Below are positions 43,516-51,497 of a DNA stretch of 64,000 nt, one piece after another. The DNA is from UBA4416 sp964541155. GTDB taxonomy: Bacteria; Bacteroidota; Bacteroidia; B-17B0; Aurantibacillaceae. Both the position numbers and the translations under genes were made by a program. Every line of letters starts with the position of its first letter. Position 1 is the stretch's first letter. The notes under the pieces are model-generated. The model worked only from the letters and a program-made list of their open reading frames with translations. It was not told the DNA's origin and made no database searches. Where the stretch lies: assembly GCA_964541155.1 (NCBI GenBank), contig CAZIPC010000004.1:62001-126000 (forward strand). Reading direction: 5' to 3'.

Positions 43516-45456
43516 ATGATAAAAATTTATTTTACTTTAATGCTATTAGTTTGTTTTAGCATGAATATTATTGCTCAAACTACAAATACCCGTAATTGGC
43601 CAAAATCCGAAAGAGATTCGATGGAAATAGCTTTAACTATGTTTAATGAAGGGAAATTTTTACAAGCACTCCCATTATATGAAAATTTATATAATCGTCA
43701 TCCTGAAGAAGTGTTTTTAAAATATTGTTATGGTAAGTGTGCGCTTCAACGAATTGGTAAGCATGAGATAGCGTTAAATTTATTAACTGATGTTTATTCT
43801 AAAAATAATAAGATTGAAGATATTGAATTGGATTTAGCAAAAGCAAATCATTATAACTATAAATTTGATGAAGCTATATCTTTAATAGAAAAATGTTTAG
43901 TCAATAAAACGTCTACTACAGATACCAAATTAAAAGCAATTCAATTAAAACAAAATTGTATAAATGCAAAACAACTATTTGCTAATCCTACAAATGCAAA
44001 AATTAATAATATAGGTAATGTAATTAATACAAACAATGACGAGTGTATGCCACTTATATCGGCAGATCAATCCATGTTAATATTTGCAAATGAAAAATAT
44101 GGAGTTCAAATGCAACAATCTTTTTTAACAGATGGTATTTTTCAGTCTAATTTTGGAACTGATGGCTGGATGCCTTCATCATCTATAGATGCCATGTTAA
44201 ATGGTAAAAGTGCAACAGTTGGTTTAAGCCCTGATGGTAATACGTTATTTATAAATATGTATACTAGCGATGATAAAGGTGATATTTATACAAGTAATTT
44301 AGTAAATGGAAACTGGACTAATCCTCAGAAATTAAATGGACAAGTAAATTCAAATTTTTACGAAGGAAGTTGCTCTATATCTGCAGATGGAAAAACGTTG
44401 TATTTTAGTAGTGATAGAATGGGAGGAAAAGGAGGAAAAGATATTTACAGCGCTACTTTTATGCCAGATGGCACTTGGGGTAATGTAGTTAATTTAGGAG
44501 ATAGTATTAATACAGAGTTTGACGAAGACGCACCTTTTATTCATGCGGATGGTTCAACTTTATTTTATAGCTCTAAAGGAAGAAATAGCATGGGTGGATA
44601 TGATATTTTTCAATCAACTTTTTTTAATAAACAATTTACTAAATCGATAAATGTAGGACACCCTGTTAATACGCCGGATGATGACATATACTATGTTATG
44701 TCGGCTAATGGTGTAGGTTATTTAGCGTCTTGTAAATCAGGTGGATATGGATTAAAAGATATATATTCGGTTGATATGGGATATGTTGGAAAACAACCGT
44801 CGGTATATGTTGTAAAAGGTAAAATTACAGAAAATGGCAATCCGATTGCAGCTTCTATTGATGTAGACAATATTACTCAAAATAATAAGTGGGGTTCTTT
44901 TATCGCTAATTCAAATGGTAATTACGTTATTATGTTACCATCAGAAGGCCAATTTAAATTATCTTATAAATATGGCAGTTATACTGATAAAACAATAAAC
45001 TTTAATACTGTAGGTTTAGAAGGGTATTCTGAAAAAGTAAACAATATTGAATTCCACAAAGAAATTAATTCAAATACAATTAATCCCAAAAACGATTCTT
45101 TGGTTAAACCTGGAAGTATTTTGAGAGAAAGCACAAGATTATATAGTTTGAAATATGGTGATATAACAGCTGAAGGTCTTGTATTTAAGGTTCAAATTGC
45201 TGCATATAAACATCCTAAAAAAAATGTTCATAAAGCCTTGAAAAAACTTGGTAAAATTGATAAATTTTCTTTGGAAGATGGTATTACTAGATTTACGATT
45301 GGAAAAGATTACAATAATCTTAAGGGCGCTAATGAATTTTGCGAGAAAGTTATTGCTAATGGAGAAGAAGAAGCCTTTGTAGCTATATTATACAAAGGCA
45401 AAAAAGTTTTTCTTGAAGACTTAGAAAAAATGGGAATTTTTGTTGAAAAAAAATAA
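43516..45456 (+). CDS. PorE-like TPR/PD40/carboxypeptidase-like protein with a SPOR-like C-terminus
   Basis: A 646-residue exported protein with a signal peptide (about 1-21), a TPR region (about 32-150), four to five PD40/WD40-like blades (about 175-425, e.g. SISADGKTLYFSSDRMGGKGGKDIY and FIHADGSTLFYSSKGRNSMGGYDIF), a carboxypeptidase-like beta domain (about 430-510) and a C-terminal region (about 552-640) beginning GLVFKVQIAAYKHPKKN, which resembles the SPOR domain that binds peptidoglycan. PorE of the type IX system has the first three modules plus an OmpA domain. Here the OmpA is absent and a SPOR-like unit stands in its place. Function in secretion is inferred. Confidence 0.72.
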   Translation: MIKIYFTLMLLVCFSMNIIAQTTNTRNWPKSERDSMEIALTMFNEGKFLQALPLYENLYNRHPEEVFLKYCYGKCALQRIGKHEIALNLLTDVYSKNNKIEDIELDLAKANHYNYKFDEAISLIEKCLVNKTSTTDTKLKAIQLKQNCINAKQLFANPTNAKINNIGNVINTNNDECMPLISADQSMLIFANEKYGVQMQQSFLTDGIFQSNFGTDGWMPSSSIDAMLNGKSATVGLSPDGNTLFINMYTSDDKGDIYTSNLVNGNWTNPQKLNGQVNSNFYEGSCSISADGKTLYFSSDRMGGKGGKDIYSATFMPDGTWGNVVNLGDSINTEFDEDAPFIHADGSTLFYSSKGRNSMGGYDIFQSTFFNKQFTKSINVGHPVNTPDDDIYYVMSANGVGYLASCKSGGYGLKDIYSVDMGYVGKQPSVYVVKGKITENGNPIAASIDVDNITQNNKWGSFIANSNGNYVIMLPSEGQFKLSYKYGSYTDKTINFNTVGLEGYSEKVNNIEFHKEINSNTINPKNDSLVKPGSILRESTRLYSLKYGDITAEGLVFKVQIAAYKHPKKNVHKALKKLGKIDKFSLEDGITRFTIGKDYNNLKGANEFCEKVIANGEEEAFVAILYKGKKVFLEDLEKMGIFVEKK

Positions 45457-45505
45457 CACTAAATAAAGAAGGACTTACAATTGTAAGTCCTTCTTTATTT
45501 AGTGT
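45456..45505. terminator. 50-base perfect palindromic bidirectional terminator
   Basis: Fifty bases form a perfect inverted repeat with no spacer, centred on CAATTG (45478-45483). The left arm is 45456-45480 and the right arm 45481-45505; each holds GAAGGACTTACAA or its complement next to an A- or T-rich part. It sits between the PorE-like gene stop and the convergent nth-bcp stop (45514), so it can terminate both. Confidence 0.85.
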
Positions 45506-45513
45506 ATAATACA

Positions 45514-46113
45514 TTATTTAAGTTCTAAAATTTGTTTTCCATGTTCCTTAGTTTTTACATCTGTGATAATACGGCTTATAATACCTTTATCATTAATAAT
45601 AAAGGTTGTTCTTATTATCCCATCATAAATTTTACCCATAAACTGCTTAGTTCCCCAAACATCATATGCTTTTATAATTTCCATAGAAGTATCGGCTAAT
45701 AATGAAAAAGGTAACTCATATTTTGTAGCAAATTTTTGATGCATTTTTTCATCATCAGCGCTAACTCCTAAGACTACAAAATTCTTTTTAGTTAAATATT
45801 TAAATTCATCTCTTAAGCTACAAGCCTCCATTGTGCATCCAGGAGTATTATCTTTTGGATAAAAATATAGAATAATATGTTTTCCTTTAAAATCTTTTAA
45901 ACTGATTATTTTGCCATTTTGATCTTTCGCAGAAAAATTTGGCGCTTTATTACCAACTATTAAAGATGTAGAATGCGCTATAAATTTGGTTTCTTTTTTA
46001 GTAGAAACTTTTTTTGTAGCAGCTTTAGTTTTAGAAACCAAACTAACAGATTCTGATTTTTTTGTAACTGCTTTTTTTGTTACAGTTTTTTTAGGTGATT
46101 CTAATTTAGCCAT
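45514..46113 (-). other. bcp: Possible independent start of the Bcp peroxiredoxin within the nth frame
   Basis: An internal ATG at 46113 (residue 235 of the long frame) starts MAKLESPKKTVTKKAV, a Lys-rich N-terminal tail followed by a complete Bcp domain of about 150 residues, 199 residues in total. The bases just before it read TAATATG, which contains an out-of-frame TAA. If Nth translation shifts at the A7 run, it would stop here and Bcp could be made by reinitiation. Confidence 0.4.
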
Positions 46114-46815
46114 ATTATCTTTTTTTAAGTGTAATTTATATACTGTTTTATGAGATAACGAATGAGGATAGTTTTTGTTTATAGTTTTTGTTTTAAAATA
46201 ATGACACCATTCTTGTAGTTTACAGTCATCGCATTTAGGTGTTCTGGCTAGGCATATATATCTGCCGTGTAAAATAAGCCAATGATGCGCAGTCGCAATG
46301 TGTTTTTCGGGGATATGTTTTACAAGTTGTTGTTCGCTTTGTAATGGAGTTTTAGCTTTGGTTAATCCTATTCTGTTTGATACTCTAAAAACATGTGTAT
46401 CAACTGCCATTGTAGGTTTATTGTAAATAACAGATGCAACTACATTAGCTGTTTTTCTACCAACACCTGGAAGTTTTATTAAATCATTTATTTCACTTGG
46501 AATTTTACCTTTAAAATCTTGTAATAGCATATTAGCCATATTTACTAAATGCTTAGCTTTATTATTGGGATAGCTTACACTTCTGATATAATTAAAAATC
46601 GTATCAGAGCTCGCTGAAGCTAATGCTTCTGGTGTTGGATAATCTTTAAATAAATTGGGAGTTACTTGATTAATACGTTTATCAGTACATTGAGCAGATA
46701 AAATAACAGCTACGATTAATTCGAATGGATTTGAATAATTTAATTCTGTTTCAGCAACCGGAACATTTATTTTAAAATAATTGATTACGCCTTCGTATCT
46801 TTCTTTTAGAGTCAT
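45514..46815 (-). CDS. nth: Endonuclease III - Bcp peroxiredoxin fusion (single reading frame)
   Basis: One 433-residue frame combines two enzymes. Residues 1-210 are endonuclease III, which removes oxidised pyrimidines: HhH motif LPGVGRKTANVVAS (115-128) with catalytic K121, D139 in VDTHVFRVSNR, and a 4Fe-4S site C188, C195, C198 and C204 with the E. coli spacing. Residues about 285-433 are a Bcp/PrxQ thiol peroxidase: KAPNFSAKDQNG, DNTPGCTMEACSLRD with peroxidatic C327 and resolving C332, and RTTFIINDKG. The linker 205-285 is rich in Lys. An A7 run at the junction (46120-46126) matters: one more A would end Nth at TAA, one base before an ATG at 46113. Real fusion, programmed frameshift or sequencing error are all possible. 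Confidence 0.85.
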   Translation of the reverse strand: MTLKERYEGVINYFKINVPVAETELNYSNPFELIVAVILSAQCTDKRINQVTPNLFKDYPTPEALASASSDTIFNYIRSVSYPNNKAKHLVNMANMLLQDFKGKIPSEINDLIKLPGVGRKTANVVASVIYNKPTMAVDTHVFRVSNRIGLTKAKTPLQSEQQLVKHIPEKHIATAHHWLILHGRYICLARTPKCDDCKLQEWCHYFKTKTINKNYPHSLSHKTVYKLHLKKDNMAKLESPKKTVTKKAVTKKSESVSLVSKTKAATKKVSTKKETKFIAHSTSLIVGNKAPNFSAKDQNGKIISLKDFKGKHIILYFYPKDNTPGCTMEACSLRDEFKYLTKKNFVVLGVSADDEKMHQKFATKYELPFSLLADTSMEIIKAYDVWGTKQFMGKIYDGIIRTTFIINDKGIISRIITDVKTKEHGKQILELK

Positions 46816-46857
46816 AATAATTTATTATAATTGGTAAGCAAATATAACTAAATAAAA

Positions 46858-46883
46858 AAGTCATCAGTTTAGGCTGATGACTT
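46858..46883 (-). terminator. Terminator after the DUF4197 gene
   Basis: On the minus strand AAGTCATCAG, a 6-base loop and CTGATGACTT are followed by a run of T. The hairpin lies 20 bases past the DUF4197 stop and ahead of the nth-bcp start, so it separates the two minus-strand genes. Confidence 0.8.
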
Positions 46884-46903
46884 GGTTTGTTTTGGTTAAG
46901 TTT

Positions 46904-47716
46904 TTATTTTTTTGAACCAAATACTTTTTTTAGTAAATCAGTTATTCTGGCCGCAGGATCTTTTCTAATTTTCACCTCTTCGTCTTGTATCAATAACATC
47001 AAACCATTAATTGTTTTTACACAAATGTATTCGTCTAAATTTGGGTTTTGTTTTTTTACTCCAGGTAATGTATTATATGCTGTAGCTAAGGGTTTCCAGT
47101 AACTTGCTACTTTTGCTTTATTAACAGCTTCTTTAATAGTAGGCGTAAATTTTTCTTTTAAAGCTAGTGTTGTTTTTTCCCTTAAATAATGAGTTGCGGA
47201 AGTATCACTTCCATTTAAAATATTAAAACCATCACTAATACTCATATTAGTAATGGCATCTAAGAATATTGGTGCTGCTTTTTTTGAAGCTTCTTCTGCT
47301 GCTTTATTAAGTGAAGTTTCAAAATCAGTTACTTTTTTTTGCATCCCCATTTTAATTAATTTGTTTTTCATATCTTGAGCTTCTGACGGCCATGGAATAT
47401 ATATTTTTTGATTTTTTAAAAAACCATCTGGTTTTGATGCTATAGTTGTAGAGTTATTGGTACCAATGGATAACGCTTCTTTTAAGCCTTTAATAACATC
47501 ATCATTAGTTAATGTTGCTGCTTTTGAATTTCCAGTAATAATTCCTGTAGTTTTATCAATTACATTAGTTGAATTTGTTTTGGCAGCATCAATAATGCTT
47601 GTAGAGTTAGTAATTACAGCATCTTTAGCATGGTTTAGTATGCTATTTATATTTTGCGATGTTATAATTAAACTATTGAAAATAATAGTTGTTAAGAGAA
47701 TTCGTTTCATATTCAT
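46904..47716 (-). CDS. DUF4197 secreted protein
   Basis: A 270-residue exported protein with a signal peptide (about 1-20). The DUF4197 domain begins at about residue 75 (TNDDVIKGLKEALSIGTNNSTTIASKPDGFLKNQKIYIPWP) and continues with KKAAPIFLDAITNMSISDGFNILNGSDTSATHYLREKT and the C-terminal LDEYICVKTINGLMLLIQDEEVKIRKDP. Family members are secreted helical proteins of unknown function. Between signal and domain there is a repetitive Ser/Thr/Asn stretch (VITNSTSIIDAAKTNSTNVID) that looks like a flexible linker. An ATG at 47710 is an alternative start. Confidence 0.85.
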   Translation of the reverse strand: MNMKRILLTTIIFNSLIITSQNINSILNHAKDAVITNSTSIIDAAKTNSTNVIDKTTGIITGNSKAATLTNDDVIKGLKEALSIGTNNSTTIASKPDGFLKNQKIYIPWPSEAQDMKNKLIKMGMQKKVTDFETSLNKAAEEASKKAAPIFLDAITNMSISDGFNILNGSDTSATHYLREKTTLALKEKFTPTIKEAVNKAKVASYWKPLATAYNTLPGVKKQNPNLDEYICVKTINGLMLLIQDEEVKIRKDPAARITDLLKKVFGSKK

Positions 47717-47757
47717 AATATAATTTTAATTTTACGCTTAGTTTTTACAAATATACT

Positions 47758-49023
47758 ATGAATGCAGAACTTTTAACTATAGGAAATGAAATATTAATTG
47801 GACAAATTGTAAACACTAATTCAGTTTGGATGGCTCAGCAGTTAAATATGATAGGTGTAAGTATTGTTCATATGAGTTCTGTTGCTGATGATAGAGAATC
47901 TATTTTAAATGCTTTTGAAGATGCCAGTAAGCGAGCAGATGTGGTATTAATAACTGGAGGACTAGGCCCTACAAAAGATGATATTACAAAAAAAACATTT
48001 TGTGACTATTTTAATACTGAATTAGAAGTAAATGATGATGTTTTAATTGATATTACTAATTTTTTTCATAAACGTGGTAAAACAGTTTCCGATTTAAATA
48101 AGAAACAAGCTGAGGTTCCTAAGGGATGTAAAGTTATTAGAAATAGTAATGGAACAGCTCCAGGTATGTGGATGGAAAAAAATAATACAATTTATATTTC
48201 AATGCCAGGCGTACCATATGAGATGCAAGCTATGGTATTAGAACATGTTATTCCTGAATTAAAAACAAAATTTAAATTGCCTTTTATTTTTCATAAAACG
48301 GTTTTAACACAAGGTATTGGAGAAAGTGATTTGGCTGATTTAATTAGTGATTGGGAGGATGAATTATCGAAATCAGAAATAACATTAGCTTATTTACCCT
48401 CTCCAGGCATGGTAAGATTGAGGTTATCCTCTAAAGGATATGATGAATTAGAATTAATAAATAAAGTTGAAACTGAACTTGAAAAAGTTAAAGTGTTAAT
48501 TGATAAATATATTTATGGTTATGAAGTGTATGGTAAAGAGCAACCGAAACTCGAAGAAATAATAGGACAATTGTTACTAGATAGAAAATTGAAATTAGGT
48601 TTAGCTGAAAGTTGTACTGGAGGATATATTTCGCATTTAATTACAAGTGTGCCTGGAAGTTCTTCTTATTATAATGGTTGTATAGTTCCGTATCATAATG
48701 AGTTTAAACATTCGTTATTAAAAGTAAATTCTTTTATTTTTGAAAAATACGGAGCCGTTAGTAAAGAATGTGTTGAAGAAATGGTAAAAGAAACTTTATT
48801 AGTTTTTAATGCTAATGTAGCCATTGCTGTTTCAGGGATAGCTGGTCCATCTGGTGGTTCAGAAGATAAGCCAGTAGGCACTACTTGGATAGCAGTAGCT
48901 TATAATAATAGTGTTATATCAAAACAATTTATTTTTGCTCATAATAGGCAGCGTAATATTCAAATGGCAGCCAATTCAGCCTTAAACATGTTAAGAAAAA
49001 TGATTTTAAATATTCAAGATTAA
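47758..49023 (+). CDS. cinA: CinA: MoCF-like domain plus nicotinamide-nucleotide amidase domain
   Basis: A 421-residue CinA. The N-terminal MoCF-like domain (about 1-170; LLTIGNEILIGQIVNTNSVWMAQQL, VLITGGLGPTKDDITKKTF) acts as an ADP-ribose pyrophosphatase in studied homologues. The C-terminal PncC domain (about 265-415) has LAESCTGGYISHLITSVPGSSSYYNG, YGAVSKECVEEM and AVSGIAGPSGGSEDKPVGTTWIAV, which hydrolyses nicotinamide mononucleotide to NaMN in NAD recycling. An operon member with the alpha/beta hydrolase starts 18 bases later. A nicotinamide riboside salvage cluster lies just downstream on the other strand. Confidence 0.93.
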   Translation: MNAELLTIGNEILIGQIVNTNSVWMAQQLNMIGVSIVHMSSVADDRESILNAFEDASKRADVVLITGGLGPTKDDITKKTFCDYFNTELEVNDDVLIDITNFFHKRGKTVSDLNKKQAEVPKGCKVIRNSNGTAPGMWMEKNNTIYISMPGVPYEMQAMVLEHVIPELKTKFKLPFIFHKTVLTQGIGESDLADLISDWEDELSKSEITLAYLPSPGMVRLRLSSKGYDELELINKVETELEKVKVLIDKYIYGYEVYGKEQPKLEEIIGQLLLDRKLKLGLAESCTGGYISHLITSVPGSSSYYNGCIVPYHNEFKHSLLKVNSFIFEKYGAVSKECVEEMVKETLLVFNANVAIAVSGIAGPSGGSEDKPVGTTWIAVAYNNSVISKQFIFAHNRQRNIQMAANSALNMLRKMILNIQD

Positions 49024-49041
49024 ACATTAGAAATTATAAAA

Positions 49042-49809
49042 ATGAAATTAGCTTATAGAGAATTTGGAGAAGGTCAACCACTAATTATTTTACACGGATT
49101 ATTTGGACAAAGCGATAATTGGAATAGTTTAGCGAAACGATTTGCTGATAAAGGATTTAGAGTATTTGCTATAGATCAGCGTAATCATGGATTATCTCCT
49201 CATGATGAGGTATGGAATTATAAGGCAATGGCAGAAGATTTAAATGAATTTATTCAAACACATCAATTACAAAATGTAATTTTATTAGGACATAGTATGG
49301 GTGGAAAAACAGTTATGTTTTTTGAATATTTATTTCCAAGTACAGCTCAAAAATTAATAATTGCTGATATCGCTCCAAGAGCTTATAAACCACATCACGA
49401 CGATGTTTTAAAAGCTTTAAATGCAGTTGATTTTACAGATATTAACACACGTAAAGATGCTGAAGCAATTTTAAACCAATACATATCTGATTTTGGAACA
49501 AAACAATTTTTACTAAAAAATATATATTGGAAAGAAGATGAATCTAAGCAAATGGATTGGAGATTTAATTTGAAAACAATTACTAATGAATATAATAATG
49601 TTGGGGTTAGCGTCCCGCATTTTACAACTACCACTAAAACACTTTTTATAAGAGGGCAAAAGTCTGATTACATAACAGAATCAGATGAATACGATATTTC
49701 TCAAAGATTTTTAAATCATCAATTAAAAACAATTTCAAACTCAGGACATTGGGTACATGCCGAGCAACCTGAGGCGTTTTTTAATTGTGTGATAGATTTT
49801 ATTTCTTAA
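49042..49809 (+). CDS. Alpha/beta-fold hydrolase (YbfF-like)
   Basis: A 255-residue alpha/beta hydrolase. Motifs are ILHGLFGQSDNWNSLAKRFADKGFRVFAIDQRNHGLSPH, the nucleophile elbow GHSMGGKTVMFF (Ser), and a C-terminal His in SNSGHWVHAEQP; the Asp is likely in FIRGQKSDYI. It resembles small esterases such as YbfF, active on short acyl esters. The natural substrate is unknown. The 3' end overlaps the convergent NadR-type kinase gene by 11 bases. Confidence 0.87.
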   Translation: MKLAYREFGEGQPLIILHGLFGQSDNWNSLAKRFADKGFRVFAIDQRNHGLSPHDEVWNYKAMAEDLNEFIQTHQLQNVILLGHSMGGKTVMFFEYLFPSTAQKLIIADIAPRAYKPHHDDVLKALNAVDFTDINTRKDAEAILNQYISDFGTKQFLLKNIYWKEDESKQMDWRFNLKTITNEYNNVGVSVPHFTTTTKTLFIRGQKSDYITESDEYDISQRFLNHQLKTISNSGHWVHAEQPEAFFNCVIDFIS

Positions 49810-50341
49810 TATTAAATTGTGAATTAATAATGCTAATTGCATGATGTAATCGTTCTTGGTTTTTGCCAGTAACAATTTTATATTTTTGATTTATTTTTTC
49901 TAATTCCGCAACATTCATATTAAATATGAAATCTCTTAAATTTTCATCTTTTCTTTGATCGTCTGCAACCCATTCTATATCATTATTAGTTATTAAGCAT
50001 AAATCATAATGGTTAGTAATATTATTTAAAATAAAGTTTGGGCAATGGTTGAATTTTTGATTTGCCCATATTTTAATAGTAATTAAAGATGTGTCAGAAA
50101 ACAACACATTATTAGCATTTTTTGAAAATGAATTTTCTAACTCTAGTTGTTTTTTAGCAATTAATTCTAAGGTTTCAATGGTGTATTGATTAATACTATG
50201 TGTTTCAAAATAGGTTCTAGCATATTCAGGAACATAACATGTTTTATAATGTAATGCTAATTGATTACAAAGCCATGTTTTTCCTGTGCTTTCAGCGCCA
50301 AGTATAGCAATTTTTATGAGTGAATTAGTTGTTTTTTCCAT
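49799..50341 (-). CDS. NadR-type ribosylnicotinamide kinase-like AAA_28 ATPase
   Basis: A 180-residue P-loop protein resembling the C-terminal kinase domain of NadR: KIAILGAESTGKTWLCNQLALHYKTCYVPEYARTYFE at the start, FSDTSLITIKIWANQKF and the Asp-rich DLCLITNNDIEWVADDQR segment. It lacks the NMN adenylyltransferase and helix-turn-helix domains of full-length NadR. It should phosphorylate nicotinamide riboside to NMN. The gene overlaps pnuC by 28 bases, matching a transporter-kinase pair that traps the imported nucleoside. Confidence 0.83.
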   Translation of the reverse strand: MEKTTNSLIKIAILGAESTGKTWLCNQLALHYKTCYVPEYARTYFETHSINQYTIETLELIAKKQLELENSFSKNANNVLFSDTSLITIKIWANQKFNHCPNFILNNITNHYDLCLITNNDIEWVADDQRKDENLRDFIFNMNVAELEKINQKYKIVTGKNQERLHHAISIINSQFNIKK

Positions 50342-50865
50342 GAATAATATCCGTAAGTAGCCATGATGCTAAAAAAAATGTAGAGTAGGGCATAGCTTGG
50401 TAAATCTTTGATAAGATACAAAATAGCATATCCTAAATCAATAATTATCCAAAATATCCAGTTTTCTATCCATTTTTTAGCCATCATAAATGTACATGTA
50501 AAGCTACAGGCGGTTAATACTGAATCAAAAATTATTTTATCGGATTTAAAATAACGTAATACATAATAATAGATAATACTTTGAATGATTGTAACAATAG
50601 CTAAAGGAATAAAAAAGGTTTTGGGGATTGTTTTTATTTTAAAGTTAAGTTTATTTTTTTTGTGCCAATACATCCAGCCATAAATACCACTCACTAAATA
50701 AAAAAATTGCAAGCCTACATCGCCAAACAATCGTTCATTATAAAAAGTAATTCCAGATATGGCAACAGATATTAATGCAGTTGGCCAGCACCAAATACTT
50801 TCGCGGATAGTTAGAATAACACCAAAAATCCCTGTAATTAAAGCAATAAAATCCCAGATAGTCAT
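50314..50865 (-). CDS. pnuC: PnuC-type vitamin/nucleoside transporter
   Basis: A 183-residue membrane protein with seven hydrophobic segments matching the PnuC family. The opening LITGIFGVILTIRESIWCWPTALISVAIS and then VGLQFFYLVSGIYGWMYW include the conserved WP and tryptophan-rich substrate-cage residues. PnuC facilitates nicotinamide riboside diffusion, which is trapped by the adjacent NadR-type kinase. The neighbouring ThiE-like gene leaves open a thiamine (PnuT) function; the kinase context favours nicotinamide riboside. Confidence 0.85.
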   Translation of the reverse strand: MTIWDFIALITGIFGVILTIRESIWCWPTALISVAISGITFYNERLFGDVGLQFFYLVSGIYGWMYWHKKNKLNFKIKTIPKTFFIPLAIVTIIQSIIYYYVLRYFKSDKIIFDSVLTACSFTCTFMMAKKWIENWIFWIIIDLGYAILYLIKDLPSYALLYIFFSIMATYGYYSWKKQLIHS

Positions 50866-51497
50866 TATTCAATAGGGATATTTTTTTCTTTACAATAGCG
50901 AATAAATTCAATGTATTTACTGTATGGAGATGAATTTTTCCATAAATGTCCATATAAAGCAATACCATGAAACCCTAATTTGTAGGCCAATTCAACACTT
51001 TTTTCATTAACCCCTCCTCTTGCATATATTTTTCGATTAGATTTTTCAATAGCTGCAGTAATAGTTTCAGGATAAAATCCACTGTATAATTCGCCAGAGA
51101 TATTATGAAACATAGTTCCTAAAAAACAATAATCTGTTTTTACTTTTTGCTCCCTATATAAATCGGATATACGTTTAAATGAAATAGATTTAACTAAATG
51201 TGGGTTTCTTAAATAAATTAGTTTTGTGTTCCACCACAGCTTTAACCTATGTTTAAGGTGAGTAGATGTAAAATGAATTCCTTTAAGTTTATATTTTAAA
51301 GCAAGTTTATGATGTGAATGAATAATAATTCTATTGTGAAAATGTTCTGGTATTTCTTTAATATAATCATCTAGCTCTTTAGTTGAATATCTATTTTTAC
51401 GCACGTGAAGTGTGTTTAATCCAGCTTCAAACATTTGAATGATAGATTGTATTTCATTTTCACTTTTTCTTGTAGGAGTTATAACAACTAATTTCAT
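50865..51497 (-). CDS. ThiE/TenI-like (thiamine phosphate synthase family) protein
   Basis: A 210-residue TIM-barrel protein of the ThiE/TenI family: LVVITPTRKSENEIQSIIQMFEAGLNTLHVRKN at the start, HHKLALKYKLKGIHFTSTHLKHR, and YARGGVNEKSVELAYKLGFHGIALYGHLWK at the end. Canonical ThiE residues are altered: the QLREK segment reads LHVRKN, the SxHS loop reads ISFKRIS, and the phosphate loop GPVFPTxTK is GTMFHNIS. It may be a TenI-like or repurposed enzyme rather than a true synthase. It overlaps pnuC by 1 base and the GGGP synthase gene by 4. Confidence 0.75.
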   Translation of the reverse strand: MKLVVITPTRKSENEIQSIIQMFEAGLNTLHVRKNRYSTKELDDYIKEIPEHFHNRIIIHSHHKLALKYKLKGIHFTSTHLKHRLKLWWNTKLIYLRNPHLVKSISFKRISDLYREQKVKTDYCFLGTMFHNISGELYSGFYPETITAAIEKSNRKIYARGGVNEKSVELAYKLGFHGIALYGHLWKNSSPYSKYIEFIRYCKEKNIPIE

